A stretch of 64,000 nucleotides of DNA. It comes from Planctomycetota bacterium. Lineage in GTDB: Bacteria; Planctomycetota; UBA1135; GCA-002686595. Position 1 is the stretch's first letter, and each line of letters opens with the position of its first letter. The notes under the pieces were generated by a model. The model had not been told where the DNA came from. It did no database searches and saw only the letters and a program-made list of their open reading frames with translations. Of this stretch, positions 51,483 through 59,561 are shown piece after piece. The stretch spans positions 1 through 64,000 of the forward strand of contig JABABA010000013.1 of NCBI GenBank assembly GCA_014238415.1. Direction: 5' to 3'. Both the position numbers and the translations under genes were made by a program.

Positions 51483-52043
51483 ATGACTCAATTCCAACTG
51501 ACCAGCGTCAACGTTGACAACCCTGTGGCCCTCCTGTCCGCAAAACGCTTCGTGGTGGATGTTCGCACTCCCGCGGAATTCAATGAGGTGCATGTGGAAG
51601 GTGCCCTGAGCTTTCCCCTGGGAGGCCTGGCCCGTAGCGCGACCAAGGTGGCGGAACTGGCCGCTGGCCGGCCCGTGACCTTGATCTGCCGTACGGGCAA
51701 GCGTGCGGAAGAAGGACGCAAGTTGCTGTCAAGTTCCGGGCTTGACGATGCTCATTGCTTGGAAGGGGGCATTGAAGCCTGGATTGCTGCGGGCAACCCG
51801 GTCACGCGCAGCGGCGCCAAAGCGATCAGCTTGGAGCGTCAGGTGCGCATCAGCGCGGGAGCCCTGGTGTTTCTCGGTAGCTTGGCTGCTTGGTTTGTTG
51901 CGCCCGCCTTTTTGATTCTGCCGGGGTTTGTGGGCGCGGGACTGGTCTTCGCCGGAGTGACTGACACCTGTGGCATGGCAATGATGTTGGCCAAGATGCC
52001 CTGGAACAAAGCCCGAGGGTCCGCCCCTCAATATTCTGTCTGA
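51483..52043 (+). CDS. Rhodanese-domain protein with membrane anchor (DUF2892-like)
   Basis: The start is ATG 51483 (MTQFQLTSVNVDNP). The 186-residue protein has a rhodanese domain: FVVDVRTPAEFNEVHVEGAL, then VTLICRTGKRAEEGRKLL with active-site Cys69, and CLEGGIEAWIAAG. It is followed by two membrane segments (ISAGALVFLGSLAAWFVAPAF and GFVGAGLVFAGVTDTCGMAM) that resemble the DUF2892 inner-membrane domain. The cytoplasmic sulfurtransferase is thus tethered to the membrane. It is 98 bp after the persulfide dioxygenase gene and 17 bp before the TauE gene, so the three likely form one operon for handling sulfane sulfur. Confidence 0.85.
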   Translation: MTQFQLTSVNVDNPVALLSAKRFVVDVRTPAEFNEVHVEGALSFPLGGLARSATKVAELAAGRPVTLICRTGKRAEEGRKLLSSSGLDDAHCLEGGIEAWIAAGNPVTRSGAKAISLERQVRISAGALVFLGSLAAWFVAPAFLILPGFVGAGLVFAGVTDTCGMAMMLAKMPWNKARGSAPQYSV

Positions 52044-52060
52044 CGGTCCAGGTTGCTTGC

Positions 52061-52879
52061 ATGTTCTTTGCTCTGATCGGTGCTCTGGTGGTTGGCTTGT
52101 CCCTGGGAGCCTTGGGTTCCGGGGGCTCGATTCTGACCGTGCCGGTCTTGACCTTTCTAGTGGGCCAGCCCGAAAAGGTGGCCATTGCTGGGTCGTTGGT
52201 CATCGTGGGGGGCATCGCCCTGGTGGGAGCCAGCAGGGCCTGGCGCGCGGGGCGTGTGGACTTGCACAGTGTGCTCTGGTTCGGCGTGCCGGGCATGGGT
52301 GGATCCTTCGTTGGGGCGTGGCTTGGGGGCATGGTCCCGGGCAGAGTGCAGTTGCTGGTCTTTGGCCTCGTGATGCTCGTCGGGGCCTGGCTGATGTTGC
52401 GGCCCATGCAGGCGAGCAAGGTGGCTCACGGACGGCCGCCCTTGGCTCTGATCGTGGTGGAGGGCTTCTTGGTGGGGGTCATCACCGGATTCGTGGGGGT
52501 GGGTGGAGGTTTTTTGATCGTGCCTGCCCTCGGGATCTTGGGTGGTCTATCCATGAGCCGCGCGATCGGTACAAGTCTGGTGATCATCGTGTTGAAGTCC
52601 TTGGCGGGTTTTGTCAAGTATCAGGGAGTGTTGGAGGCCCAGGGGTTTGAACTGGATTGGGTCGTGATCGGTCTTTTCATTGTGGTGGGAATCGTGGGCA
52701 CGACCTTGGGCCAGACCTTTGGCCAGCGCATGTCCGACGTGCGCTTGCGACAGTCCTTTGCGGCGTTGCTCTTGGTGGTGGGTACCGGAATCCTGGTTCA
52801 AGGCGCCTGGCGATTTTCTCACGCCGAATTCCAGACGCCCACGAGTGATTCCGCCGCGTCGTCCCAGGTTCGCACCTGA
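52061..52879 (+). CDS. TauE/SafE family sulfite or sulfonate exporter
   Basis: A 272-residue polytopic membrane protein with the two repeated halves of TauE/SafE transporters: VGLSLGALGSGGSILTVPVL, and later VEGFLVGVITGFVGVGGGFL then VPALGILGGLSMSRAIGTSL. Each half has the G-x-G-G-G/S signature and P-x-L segment. About eight membrane segments. Placed right after the persulfide dioxygenase and rhodanese genes, it would export sulfite or thiosulfate formed by persulfide oxidation. The last 61 bp overlap the 3' end of a glycosyltransferase gene on the opposite strand (52819-52879), which is a tail-to-tail overlap and does not question either call. Confidence 0.85.
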   Translation: MFFALIGALVVGLSLGALGSGGSILTVPVLTFLVGQPEKVAIAGSLVIVGGIALVGASRAWRAGRVDLHSVLWFGVPGMGGSFVGAWLGGMVPGRVQLLVFGLVMLVGAWLMLRPMQASKVAHGRPPLALIVVEGFLVGVITGFVGVGGGFLIVPALGILGGLSMSRAIGTSLVIIVLKSLAGFVKYQGVLEAQGFELDWVVIGLFIVVGIVGTTLGQTFGQRMSDVRLRQSFAALLLVVGTGILVQGAWRFSHAEFQTPTSDSAASSQVRT

Positions 52880-53841
52880 CACATGACCGGGGCTTGATCC
52901 AAGGCCTGGCTCAAGGCTGCGGCGCAGTCTTGATGACTTTCTGGAGTAAAGCGTGGAACTTCAGCCGGTGCGATTTCTAGGTGGGCGGGAATGTCGCTGA
53001 CCGCCAGACGCGCACCCGCGTGCAGAGCTTCGAGCACGGGCAGGCCAAAGCCTTCAAGGCGTGAGGTCAAGAGCACCGCAGAACAGGTAGCGTAGAGTTC
53101 GGCCAACTCCTGATCAGGAATTGGACCCGTGTACCGCACCCTGTCCAATACCCCCAATCGCGCCGCTTCGGTTTGCATGCGCTGTGCCATGGAGCCGCGT
53201 ACGGCTCCCACGAAGAGCATGGTGGGCAGGCTCGGATCTTCTGCCAGTGCGCGTACCGCAGTGAGGGGATTCTTACGCGGCTCCAAGTGACCGGGCACCA
53301 GCACGAAGGGTTTGCTGGGTGTGGAACGCTTGACCCTCTGCAGGTGGTCGCCCCCGTGGTGAATCACATGCAACTGGCGCGGGGTTGCCAGACGCGCCAC
53401 CTCATCGGCAGTGGCCTGACTGACCGTGATGACGGCCTGGGCGTTTTGGATGGCCTGCTTGAGCCAGCTACGGCCCAAAAGAGAACTTTGGCGTCGTACA
53501 TCGTGTTGTAGGTGCACCATGGGAAGGTCTTTGGGGCCCGCCGAGGGCAGGTGCCCTCCGTGCACGAGATCGATTGGGCCCAGGCCTTGGATCGCCTCTT
53601 CCAGGGCCTGTTTCTGCCACAGAATTCGTTGCATCCGTGAGGATCCGATGCTGCTGCTGAGCAGTTCCACCCCGGGCAATCGGAACCCCAACCCCGAGCG
53701 CGGGGTGAGCATGCTCAGGGACCCTCCGCGTGCTTTCAGGATCGCGGCCGCGCGTGGGAAGATTTCCGTGGCGTGTCGGCGCACACCACCCATGGGTTGA
53801 GCCAAGGCGAGGCCGTTGATTAGGACTCGGGAGGCGCTCAT
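52819..53841 (-). CDS. Glycosyltransferase family 4-like protein (second of a pair)
   Basis: The start is ATG 53841 (MSASRVLINGLALAQPMGGV), overlapping the stop of the upstream glycosyltransferase as ATGA; the open frame's first Met at 53856 is less likely. The 340-residue protein has a GT-B fold: MGGVRRHATEIFPRA in the N-domain, LVHGGHLPSAGP, then PSKPFVLVPGHLEPRKN (the nucleotide-binding P-G-x-x-x-x-R-K-N start) and LTSRLEGFGLPVLEALHAGA (the E-x-G-x-G-L-P-x-x-E motif). It transfers sugar to an exopolysaccharide or other glycoconjugate; substrate unknown. Confidence 0.82.
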   Translation of the reverse strand: MSASRVLINGLALAQPMGGVRRHATEIFPRAAAILKARGGSLSMLTPRSGLGFRLPGVELLSSSIGSSRMQRILWQKQALEEAIQGLGPIDLVHGGHLPSAGPKDLPMVHLQHDVRRQSSLLGRSWLKQAIQNAQAVITVSQATADEVARLATPRQLHVIHHGGDHLQRVKRSTPSKPFVLVPGHLEPRKNPLTAVRALAEDPSLPTMLFVGAVRGSMAQRMQTEAARLGVLDRVRYTGPIPDQELAELYATCSAVLLTSRLEGFGLPVLEALHAGARLAVSDIPAHLEIAPAEVPRFTPESHQDCAAALSQALDQAPVMCQVRTWDDAAESLVGVWNSA

Positions 53842-54878
53842 GAGAGCGACTTCCATACTTGCTCGATGCCTTGGGCCGTGCGTTCCCAGGTAAAAGGAGC
53901 GGCTTGCGCGATGAGTTGCTCTCGCCGGCTTTCGCTCTGGTCCAGGGCATCTGCGATTCCGTCCGCAACTGATTCAGGATCAGCGGGATCACAATGGAAA
54001 CCAGGGGCTCCCGCAGTCTGTGCCTGCACGCTACCAACCGGTGTCAAGGTTGCCGTGCCCGAGGCGTGAGCCTCAAGGACCGGCAGAGCAAAGCCCTCCG
54101 ACTGGGAGAGCACTGGTACCAGGGCAGCGAGGCGCATCAGCCCCGGCAAGTGTGCGGCTTCAATGGTCCCCGGGGTGGAAATGAAACGGGCCAGACCCAA
54201 CTGTTGTGCCAATCCCAAATCCGTGCGCAGGTCATGGGTATCGGGCCCGGTGACTACTACTTGGACTGTGGGCCCTTTTCGTTCCACAAGCGTGGCCACC
54301 CCTCGCAGCAGTGAAGCGAGATTCTTTTTGGCGCGCACGGCACCCAGGCACAGCAAGAGCGGTCGCTCGGGTAGGGAGTAGGTTCCCAGCAAGACTTCGT
54401 CTATGACATTGTCGGGTGGTTGAGCGCAGAAGGTGTCATCAACGCCCCAGGGGATCACATGCAACTTGCCATTGTCCTCAGCCAGGGGCAGACCCAAGTC
54501 GTCAGCGACTACGCTGGAGGCCGTGATCACCCTGTCTGCCCAGCGTGTTCCAAAGCTGGCCCAGAAACGGTGGCTCCAATTAGCGTTCTCCTGGCAACCA
54601 TGTTGCCAGGGCAATTCGTGAATGGTCTGCACCCGTTTGCCTGGTCCGCGCCAGGCGAAAGCCGAGGTGAAGCTGTGGATGCCAGCCAGATTCATGTGCT
54701 GGACACGCTTTCCATGGCCCGCACGGAACGCCCGGGGGGATGTGCCCTGGGGGGGAAGCAGGCGTACTACTTCAAGCTCACCGCGGGACTCAAGGGCAGT
54801 CAGGGTTGATTCCACAGCCCGGGTGATTCCCGCCGAGTGGGGAGGCAGGGTCGGGCTGAGGTCGAATCCAACGCGCAT
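53838..54878 (-). CDS. Glycosyltransferase family 4-like protein (first of a pair)
   Basis: The start is ATG 54878 (MRVGFDLSPTLPPHSAGITR); the open frame extends to 54947 without support. The 346-residue protein is of GT-B/GT4 type: HSAGITRAVESTLTALES, VQTIHELPWQHG, LPERPLLLCLGAVRAKKNLA (donor binding, A-K-K-N) and LSQSEGFALPVLEAHASGTAT (the conserved E-G-F-A-L-P-x-x-E motif). Related to the next gene but clearly diverged. The coupled pair suggests two consecutive steps in surface-glycan assembly. A third glycosyltransferase lies at the right edge of the window. The start lies 63 bp from the divergent aminopeptidase gene. Confidence 0.82.
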   Translation of the reverse strand: MRVGFDLSPTLPPHSAGITRAVESTLTALESRGELEVVRLLPPQGTSPRAFRAGHGKRVQHMNLAGIHSFTSAFAWRGPGKRVQTIHELPWQHGCQENANWSHRFWASFGTRWADRVITASSVVADDLGLPLAEDNGKLHVIPWGVDDTFCAQPPDNVIDEVLLGTYSLPERPLLLCLGAVRAKKNLASLLRGVATLVERKGPTVQVVVTGPDTHDLRTDLGLAQQLGLARFISTPGTIEAAHLPGLMRLAALVPVLSQSEGFALPVLEAHASGTATLTPVGSVQAQTAGAPGFHCDPADPESVADGIADALDQSESRREQLIAQAAPFTWERTAQGIEQVWKSLS

Positions 54879-54941
54879 GGGGAGGGAAGGATACCTATCC
54901 GCAACAGGAGAGTGGGTGATCTGCACGCTACTCTTCTGCCT

Positions 54942-56450
54942 ATGCAACGAACCTCAAAACTCTGGATCGCCGCCCTCCTGGTGGGTGCCCTGCTTCCCCA
55001 TGTGCCAGCCCAGGATCGACAGGTTCGCACGGGCGAGCCTCGGCAGACTCCAGGCTCCAAAGTCTCCTCACAGCAGACCAAGGTTTTTACTCTGCCCTTC
55101 GGTGACAACCTGGTCCGTCAAGCAGACGGCGCGGCTACTTGCGGTCTGGGGAGCGACTGGCATGCAGGTAGACGCCGGGAACTGGCTAGCCGCCTGGAAA
55201 CTGGGATTGTGGTCTTGCGAGGCCTGCCCGAACCCAGAGCCAGCTTGGGTTTTCATCAGGACAAGAATTTTTGGTATCTGACCGGAGTCGAGAGTCCGAA
55301 TGTTGCTTTCGTGATCGACCTGGACACAGGCCGTGAGGTGCTGTTCGTTTCCAAACCCAGCGGCTTTGCAGAGAGCTGGAATGGGGAGATCTGGGACACG
55401 GACGATGAATGGGTCAAGGAACTGACCGGCGTTGAAGAAGTGCGCGCAAACGATCCCGGCAGAGGCGGCAACAGGGGTCTACTCGAACTGATTGATGAGT
55501 TGGTGGAGGAAAACGCTGAGCGTCCGATCTGGACCCTGCAAACCGCTCATGTGGAACTGTCCGGAGCTTACGACAGCGCCTTGCCCTATGACCGTGCGCG
55601 CAAGCTTGACAGCCTGGATGGAAGGATCAGTCGCGAGACGGCTTTGGCCGGGCACCTTTCCCAGCGATATGCAGAGCAGGAAATTGAAGTGCGCGACTTG
55701 ACCCCGGCTCTTTGGGAGATGCGCGTGATCAAGACTGACAGGGAAGTGGAAGCCATGCGTCGCGCATCTCGTTCGGGAGCCCTGGCGATTCAAGAGGCAA
55801 TTCGATCCACGCGAGCCGGTCTTGGGGAATGGGACATCGACTCCTTGATTACCTGGCAGCAGCGAAGATTCGGCGCCACGGGTCCGGCGTATGCGGCCAT
55901 TGTGGGATCTGGCGCCAACAGCCTTGTCTTGCACTACAATTTCTCTTCACGGCGCATGCTTGAGGGAGAAGTGCTGTTGGTGGACTTTGCTCCCGAGGTG
56001 GATCACTATGTCAGTGACGTGACCCGCACCTGGCCAGTTGGCGGCGTGTTCACAGACGAGATGATTCCCATCTACGACGCTGTTCTTGCCGCCCAGGAGG
56101 CTGCTATCGCTCAGGTCAGAGCAGGTGCGCGCATGCGGGACGTGTCTGGTGCAGCCACCAAGGTGTTGCGTGAGCGCGGGTACCAATGCCCCCATGGAAT
56201 CTCTCATTCGGTGGGTATGGCGGTGCATGATCCCGGGCGCCTGGGCCAGACACTCAAGGCGGGCATGGTGTTCACCATTGAGCCGGGCGTGTATGATTCA
56301 GACACCGGTATCGGCGTTCGGATCGAGGACGTGATCCTGGTGACAGAAGATGGCTGCGAAGTCCTGTCGGCTGACTGTCCCAAGAGTCGCGAGGCTATTG
56401 AAGCCCTGATGGCTGAAGAAGGCATTCTCGACCTGATTGATGCGCGCTGA
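54942..56450 (+). CDS. Secreted Xaa-Pro aminopeptidase-type M24 peptidase
   Basis: The start is ATG 54942 (MQRTSKLWIAALLVGALLPH), a Sec signal peptide; the upstream frame to 54837 is not coding. The 502-residue enzyme has the aminopeptidase P N-domain (FHQDKNFWYLTGVE, the typical F-x-Q-D-x-x-F-Y-Y-L-T-G-like segment) and an M24 pita-bread catalytic domain with metal ligands in VDFAPEVDHYVSDVTRT (two Asp), HGISHSVGM (His), TIEPGVYD (Glu) and RIEDVILV (Glu). Such enzymes remove N-terminal residues before Pro. Secretion is a less usual location for this cytoplasmic family and fits a scavenging role for peptides. Followed by a small lipoprotein gene. Confidence 0.88.
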   Translation: MQRTSKLWIAALLVGALLPHVPAQDRQVRTGEPRQTPGSKVSSQQTKVFTLPFGDNLVRQADGAATCGLGSDWHAGRRRELASRLETGIVVLRGLPEPRASLGFHQDKNFWYLTGVESPNVAFVIDLDTGREVLFVSKPSGFAESWNGEIWDTDDEWVKELTGVEEVRANDPGRGGNRGLLELIDELVEENAERPIWTLQTAHVELSGAYDSALPYDRARKLDSLDGRISRETALAGHLSQRYAEQEIEVRDLTPALWEMRVIKTDREVEAMRRASRSGALAIQEAIRSTRAGLGEWDIDSLITWQQRRFGATGPAYAAIVGSGANSLVLHYNFSSRRMLEGEVLLVDFAPEVDHYVSDVTRTWPVGGVFTDEMIPIYDAVLAAQEAAIAQVRAGARMRDVSGAATKVLRERGYQCPHGISHSVGMAVHDPGRLGQTLKAGMVFTIEPGVYDSDTGIGVRIEDVILVTEDGCEVLSADCPKSREAIEALMAEEGILDLIDAR

Positions 56451-56468
56451 CCAACCCGAGTGAACCCA

Positions 56469-56837
56469 ATGAACAAGTTCTTGATTCTGCTTGCTGTCGT
56501 GCTGCTGCCCGGCTGTTTCATTTCCCGCACCACAGTGGATCGACCCTTGAATGCAGGCGTGGTCAGTCGTCTGGTTCCCGGTGAGACCACGGCCGCAGAG
56601 GTGGCCCAGTTGATGGGGGCTCCAGCTGAGGTCGTACAGCTCGGGCTGCGCACGGCTTGGCGCTATGAGTACAAGGTCCAGAAACAAGCCGCTGCTTTCC
56701 TGCTGGTTCTGGGTCTGCGCGGGGTTGATGCCCAGTCAGATCGGGTCTGGGTGTTCTTCGATGAACAAGGTGGTTTGACCCATGTGGGCACATCGTTTGC
56801 TTCGGATCAAACCGAGTACACGGTCCCGGGTTTTTGA
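56469..56837 (+). CDS. BamE/SmpA-like small lipoprotein
   Basis: The start may be ATG 56469 or GTG 56460. The 122-residue product has a signal peptide ending VVLLPGC, with the Cys lipidated. The core reads VSRLVPGETTAAEVAQLMGA, then a beta segment WRYEYKVQ and VFFDEQGGLTHVGTSFA, which matches the SmpA/OmlA (BamE-like) fold: a helix with L-x-P-G-x-T-x-x-x-V-x-x-x-x-G-x-P and two to three strands. BamE-like proteins sit at the outer membrane, but many lipoproteins use this fold for other roles. It is next to a second protein with the same pattern (56852). Confidence 0.72.
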   Translation: MNKFLILLAVVLLPGCFISRTTVDRPLNAGVVSRLVPGETTAAEVAQLMGAPAEVVQLGLRTAWRYEYKVQKQAAAFLLVLGLRGVDAQSDRVWVFFDEQGGLTHVGTSFASDQTEYTVPGF

Positions 56838-56851
56838 GACCCGGGTGCTGA

Positions 56852-57295
56852 ATGAAGTCTTCTGGCGCGATCTGGGGATTGAAGGCAGCTGGCTGTGTGC
56901 TGGCTCTAGGCCTGTGTGGTTGTGTCAGCGGGACTCTCGCACAGGAGCGCTGGCACGAGGTCATTTCCCCCGGAGCGCTTGACCAGCTTGTTCCTGGCGA
57001 GTCCACACTTGAGGACTGTCTTCGAGAACTGGGCGCTCCCTTGCGGGTGGAGGAACTCGGAGAGCAGACGGTTCTGATTTGGGGCTGGCGTGATGTGCAT
57101 GGCTTTCAGGTGTCGGTTTCTGTTCCCCTAGGGGACAATTCGGCAAATTTCTCCTGGACGGACGAGGTCCAGCACCTTCAAGGAGTAGTGGCGATCTTGG
57201 GCCCCGATCAGGTCTTGAGCCTTCTGCGTCGGGGCCAGCTGGGAGAGATCCTGCCGGCCAAGCGCCGTGCGCCTCGTCTGATCGTGTCCGATTGA
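56852..57295 (+). CDS. BamE/SmpA-like small envelope protein
   Basis: A 147-residue protein with a signal peptide leading to a Cys (LALGLCGC), so another likely lipoprotein. LDQLVPGESTLEDCLRELGA, then TVLIWGWRDVHGFQVSVSVP resembles the L-V-P-G-x-S/T...G-A-P pattern of the neighbour 56469-56837, so these are probably diverged tandem duplicates. The C-terminus is basic with Pro-Ala-Lys-Arg-Arg. Spacing to the upstream gene is 14 bp. Confidence 0.6.
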   Translation: MKSSGAIWGLKAAGCVLALGLCGCVSGTLAQERWHEVISPGALDQLVPGESTLEDCLRELGAPLRVEELGEQTVLIWGWRDVHGFQVSVSVPLGDNSANFSWTDEVQHLQGVVAILGPDQVLSLLRRGQLGEILPAKRRAPRLIVSD

Positions 57296-57489
57296 GGGCA
57301 GTTCTCGCCCGTATTGCCATGTCCCTGTTCCCTGCTTGCAAGTCGGGTGTCGGCTGGGGATGATGCCAAGGCCTGGGTTGGGCTCCCCTGTCCCCGCTCA
57401 TGCAGTGGAATCCATTTCCCCTTGAAGTGCTTCCTCCGTCCATCCGCCGCGCTTTGCCCGGTGGCCGCTGATCCCTCTTGATTCTCCCC

Positions 57490-59079
57490 ATGTCAAACCA
57501 AGTCCACGCAAGTGATCTCTCCGAGCGCGAGAAGCGCCTCCTTTTCTGGGCCAGCTTCCTTTCCTTGACCGCAGCTGGAGTGGGCTTTGCGTTCCGAATG
57601 GCCAAGGGTGGCGAATATGGCGAAGCCTTGGGTTTGAGCAACCAGCAAGTGGGCGAAGTCTTTGGTGCTTCCTTGTGGCCGATTGCATTGACCATGATTG
57701 GATTCAGCTTGATCGTGGACCGAACGGGGTACAAGGTGCCCATGATCGGTGCCTTCGTGCTGCAGGTGGTTTCCGCAATAGGCATCTGTATGTCGGAGAG
57801 CTATCAGTCTCTTTACCTCTTCACAATCTGCGCAGGACTGGGACATGGAATCATTGAAGCGGTGATCAATCCCATTTGCGCTGCGGTCTACCCAAAGGAA
57901 AAGACCAAGTGGTTGACGATTTTGCACGCTGCTTGGCCTGCGGGCATGATGCTGGGGACACTTGCGATTATTACCTCTGACAGTCTCTTTGAAGGGGGTG
58001 TGGGTTGGCAGATGCACTCTCTTTGGATGGTCATACCAGCGGTGGCTTATTTGTTCATGTACATGCCATGCAAGTTCCCCGTTGATGAGCGTGTTCTGGC
58101 TGGGGTGCCCTATAAGGAAATGTTGCAGCAGGTGGGCGCTTTGACCGCTGCCTTGGCTGCTTTCCTGATGACCTATGAGATTGGCAATCAGGTCTTCCAG
58201 TTGACAGATTGGTTCGAGAAGAAGCCGGACAACTGGTTCAGCATCAGTCTGGGGGCGGGAATCGCCATGGGCTTTGGGTTTGGCCTACTGGTGGGCAGTT
58301 TGGGTCGGCCTTTGTTCTTCCTCATGTGCCTGCTCATGATCCCCGTGGCCACGGCGGAACTGGGGACGGACGCTTGGATTAGGAACCTGATGGCGCCGGT
58401 TCTGACCGATTTCGACCTCGACCCCGCCATGGCTTTGGTGTTCTCAGCCGCGATCATGTTGACCCTGCGTGTCTTTGCCGGTGGCGTACTCAAGTTATTT
58501 AGTCCTCCGGGCCTGTTGTGTGTGAGCGGAGTGTTTTCTGCAGTCGGTCTCTACTGGCTTGCAGGTGCGACGGGCGCTGCCGTCTTTGTGGCTTTTGTGC
58601 TCTATGCGATGGGGCAGACATACTACTGGCCCTGCATCCTGGGCTTCACTTCAGAACGCTATCCCAGAGGCGGCGCCTTGACTCTGAATACGGTTTCTGC
58701 CATCGGCCTGTTGTCGTTTGGGGTGATTGGTGCGCCGATTCTAGGGGCGTTCTTTGATGAGTCGATTCATGAGTCTGTCGTTGCGGACGCACCGGAACTG
58801 GCGGAGAGTGCCACCACTGATGGCGGCTTCATGTGGATGACCCATAAGAAGATTGATGCAACCAAGGCGGGCGAGTTTGCAGCAAACCTGAGCGAGGCTG
58901 AACAGGCTTCCCTGGCCGAGGTCTATTCCGACTCGGGGAGCGCACAACTTGAGGCGGGCCGCGGCGCCTTGAAGTTCGCAGCTCGCTTCCCTGCATTGCT
59001 GTTTGTGGTCTTCGGCCTGATCGCTCTCTACTTCCGCTCCAAGGGTGGCTACAAGCCAGTCATCTTGAGCGAGGAGTAA
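57490..59079 (+). CDS. MFS transporter
   Basis: The start is ATG 57490 (MSNQVHASDLSEREKRLLFW); TTG 57478 is an alternative but unneeded. The 529-residue protein has 12 or more membrane segments. MFS hallmarks are seen after the second segment (SLIVDRTGYKVPMIGAFVLQ, a D-R-x-G-Y/R-K motif) and in GLGHGIIEAVINPICAAVYP. A long extracytoplasmic or cytoplasmic insert with Glu/Ala-rich sequence (about 430-480) near the C-terminal half separates two of the last spans. Substrate unknown; the family includes nutrient and drug carriers. A terminator follows at 59189. Confidence 0.8.
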   Translation: MSNQVHASDLSEREKRLLFWASFLSLTAAGVGFAFRMAKGGEYGEALGLSNQQVGEVFGASLWPIALTMIGFSLIVDRTGYKVPMIGAFVLQVVSAIGICMSESYQSLYLFTICAGLGHGIIEAVINPICAAVYPKEKTKWLTILHAAWPAGMMLGTLAIITSDSLFEGGVGWQMHSLWMVIPAVAYLFMYMPCKFPVDERVLAGVPYKEMLQQVGALTAALAAFLMTYEIGNQVFQLTDWFEKKPDNWFSISLGAGIAMGFGFGLLVGSLGRPLFFLMCLLMIPVATAELGTDAWIRNLMAPVLTDFDLDPAMALVFSAAIMLTLRVFAGGVLKLFSPPGLLCVSGVFSAVGLYWLAGATGAAVFVAFVLYAMGQTYYWPCILGFTSERYPRGGALTLNTVSAIGLLSFGVIGAPILGAFFDESIHESVVADAPELAESATTDGGFMWMTHKKIDATKAGEFAANLSEAEQASLAEVYSDSGSAQLEAGRGALKFAARFPALLFVVFGLIALYFRSKGGYKPVILSEE

Positions 59080-59426
59080 GGAGTCACAAGAACCTGTTGG
59101 GCACGGGCGCGCGTTGTTGGCGCCGAACCGAATGCCATCTCTACTGCTGCGGACTGATTATCACGCGTCAGTCGACAGATAAAAGAGCGCCGGCACCGTG
59201 AGTGATCACGGTGCCGGCTCCTCTCTCTTCTCCTGCGTGAAAGACTTCTGGGGATCGCTCTCTCTCGTTAAGCACTTGGTCTGGGCCGTCTGGCCCGTCC
59301 CGCCATCTATCTTTTCGCTTCGGCTGAGCCCTATGTTGACTAAGTGAAAGCCTTAGCGCCAGTAGGGAATACCCTGTATTTAGGCCCAAGTCCTGGCCAG
59401 TCAAAGGCTTAGGGCTCTGAAATAAT
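59080..59426. other. Intergenic region between convergent MFS and OPT-operon genes
   Basis: About 350 bp between genes that point toward each other. The only structure I can support is the terminator at 59189-59218. No ORF with protein character was found on either strand. Confidence 0.4.
59189..59218 (+). terminator. Rho-independent terminator after the MFS gene
   Basis: Perfect 13-bp stem GCCGGCACCGTGA / TCACGGTGCCGGC with loop GTGA, followed by the pyrimidine-rich TCCTCTCTCTTCTCC. It lies 110 bp after the MFS stop. Confidence 0.8.
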
Positions 59427-59561
59427 TCATCGAGCGCCGTCCTGGCCACCGTTGCTGCCGACGAGGTCCTCCTGGCCCTCGGCGACCTTCAGGGCGAGGA
59501 TCGATCTGAAGGCCTCCTTCGTGATCTTTCGCAGGGAGTGATTCTCAGCTTGCTCGCTCAT
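59427..59561 (-). CDS. 44-residue ORF coupled to the OPT transporter
   Basis: Read on the minus strand: ATG at 59561-59559 overlaps the OPT stop (TGA at 59563-59561) as TGATG, a typical coupled start. The product is MSEQAENHSLRKITKEAFRS, then ILALKVAEGQEDLVGSNGGQ and DGAR: a soluble, charged peptide, probably helical in its first half. It is shorter than most gene callers report. Coupling is the main support; function unknown. Confidence 0.45.
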   Translation of the reverse strand: MSEQAENHSLRKITKEAFRSILALKVAEGQEDLVGSNGGQDGAR

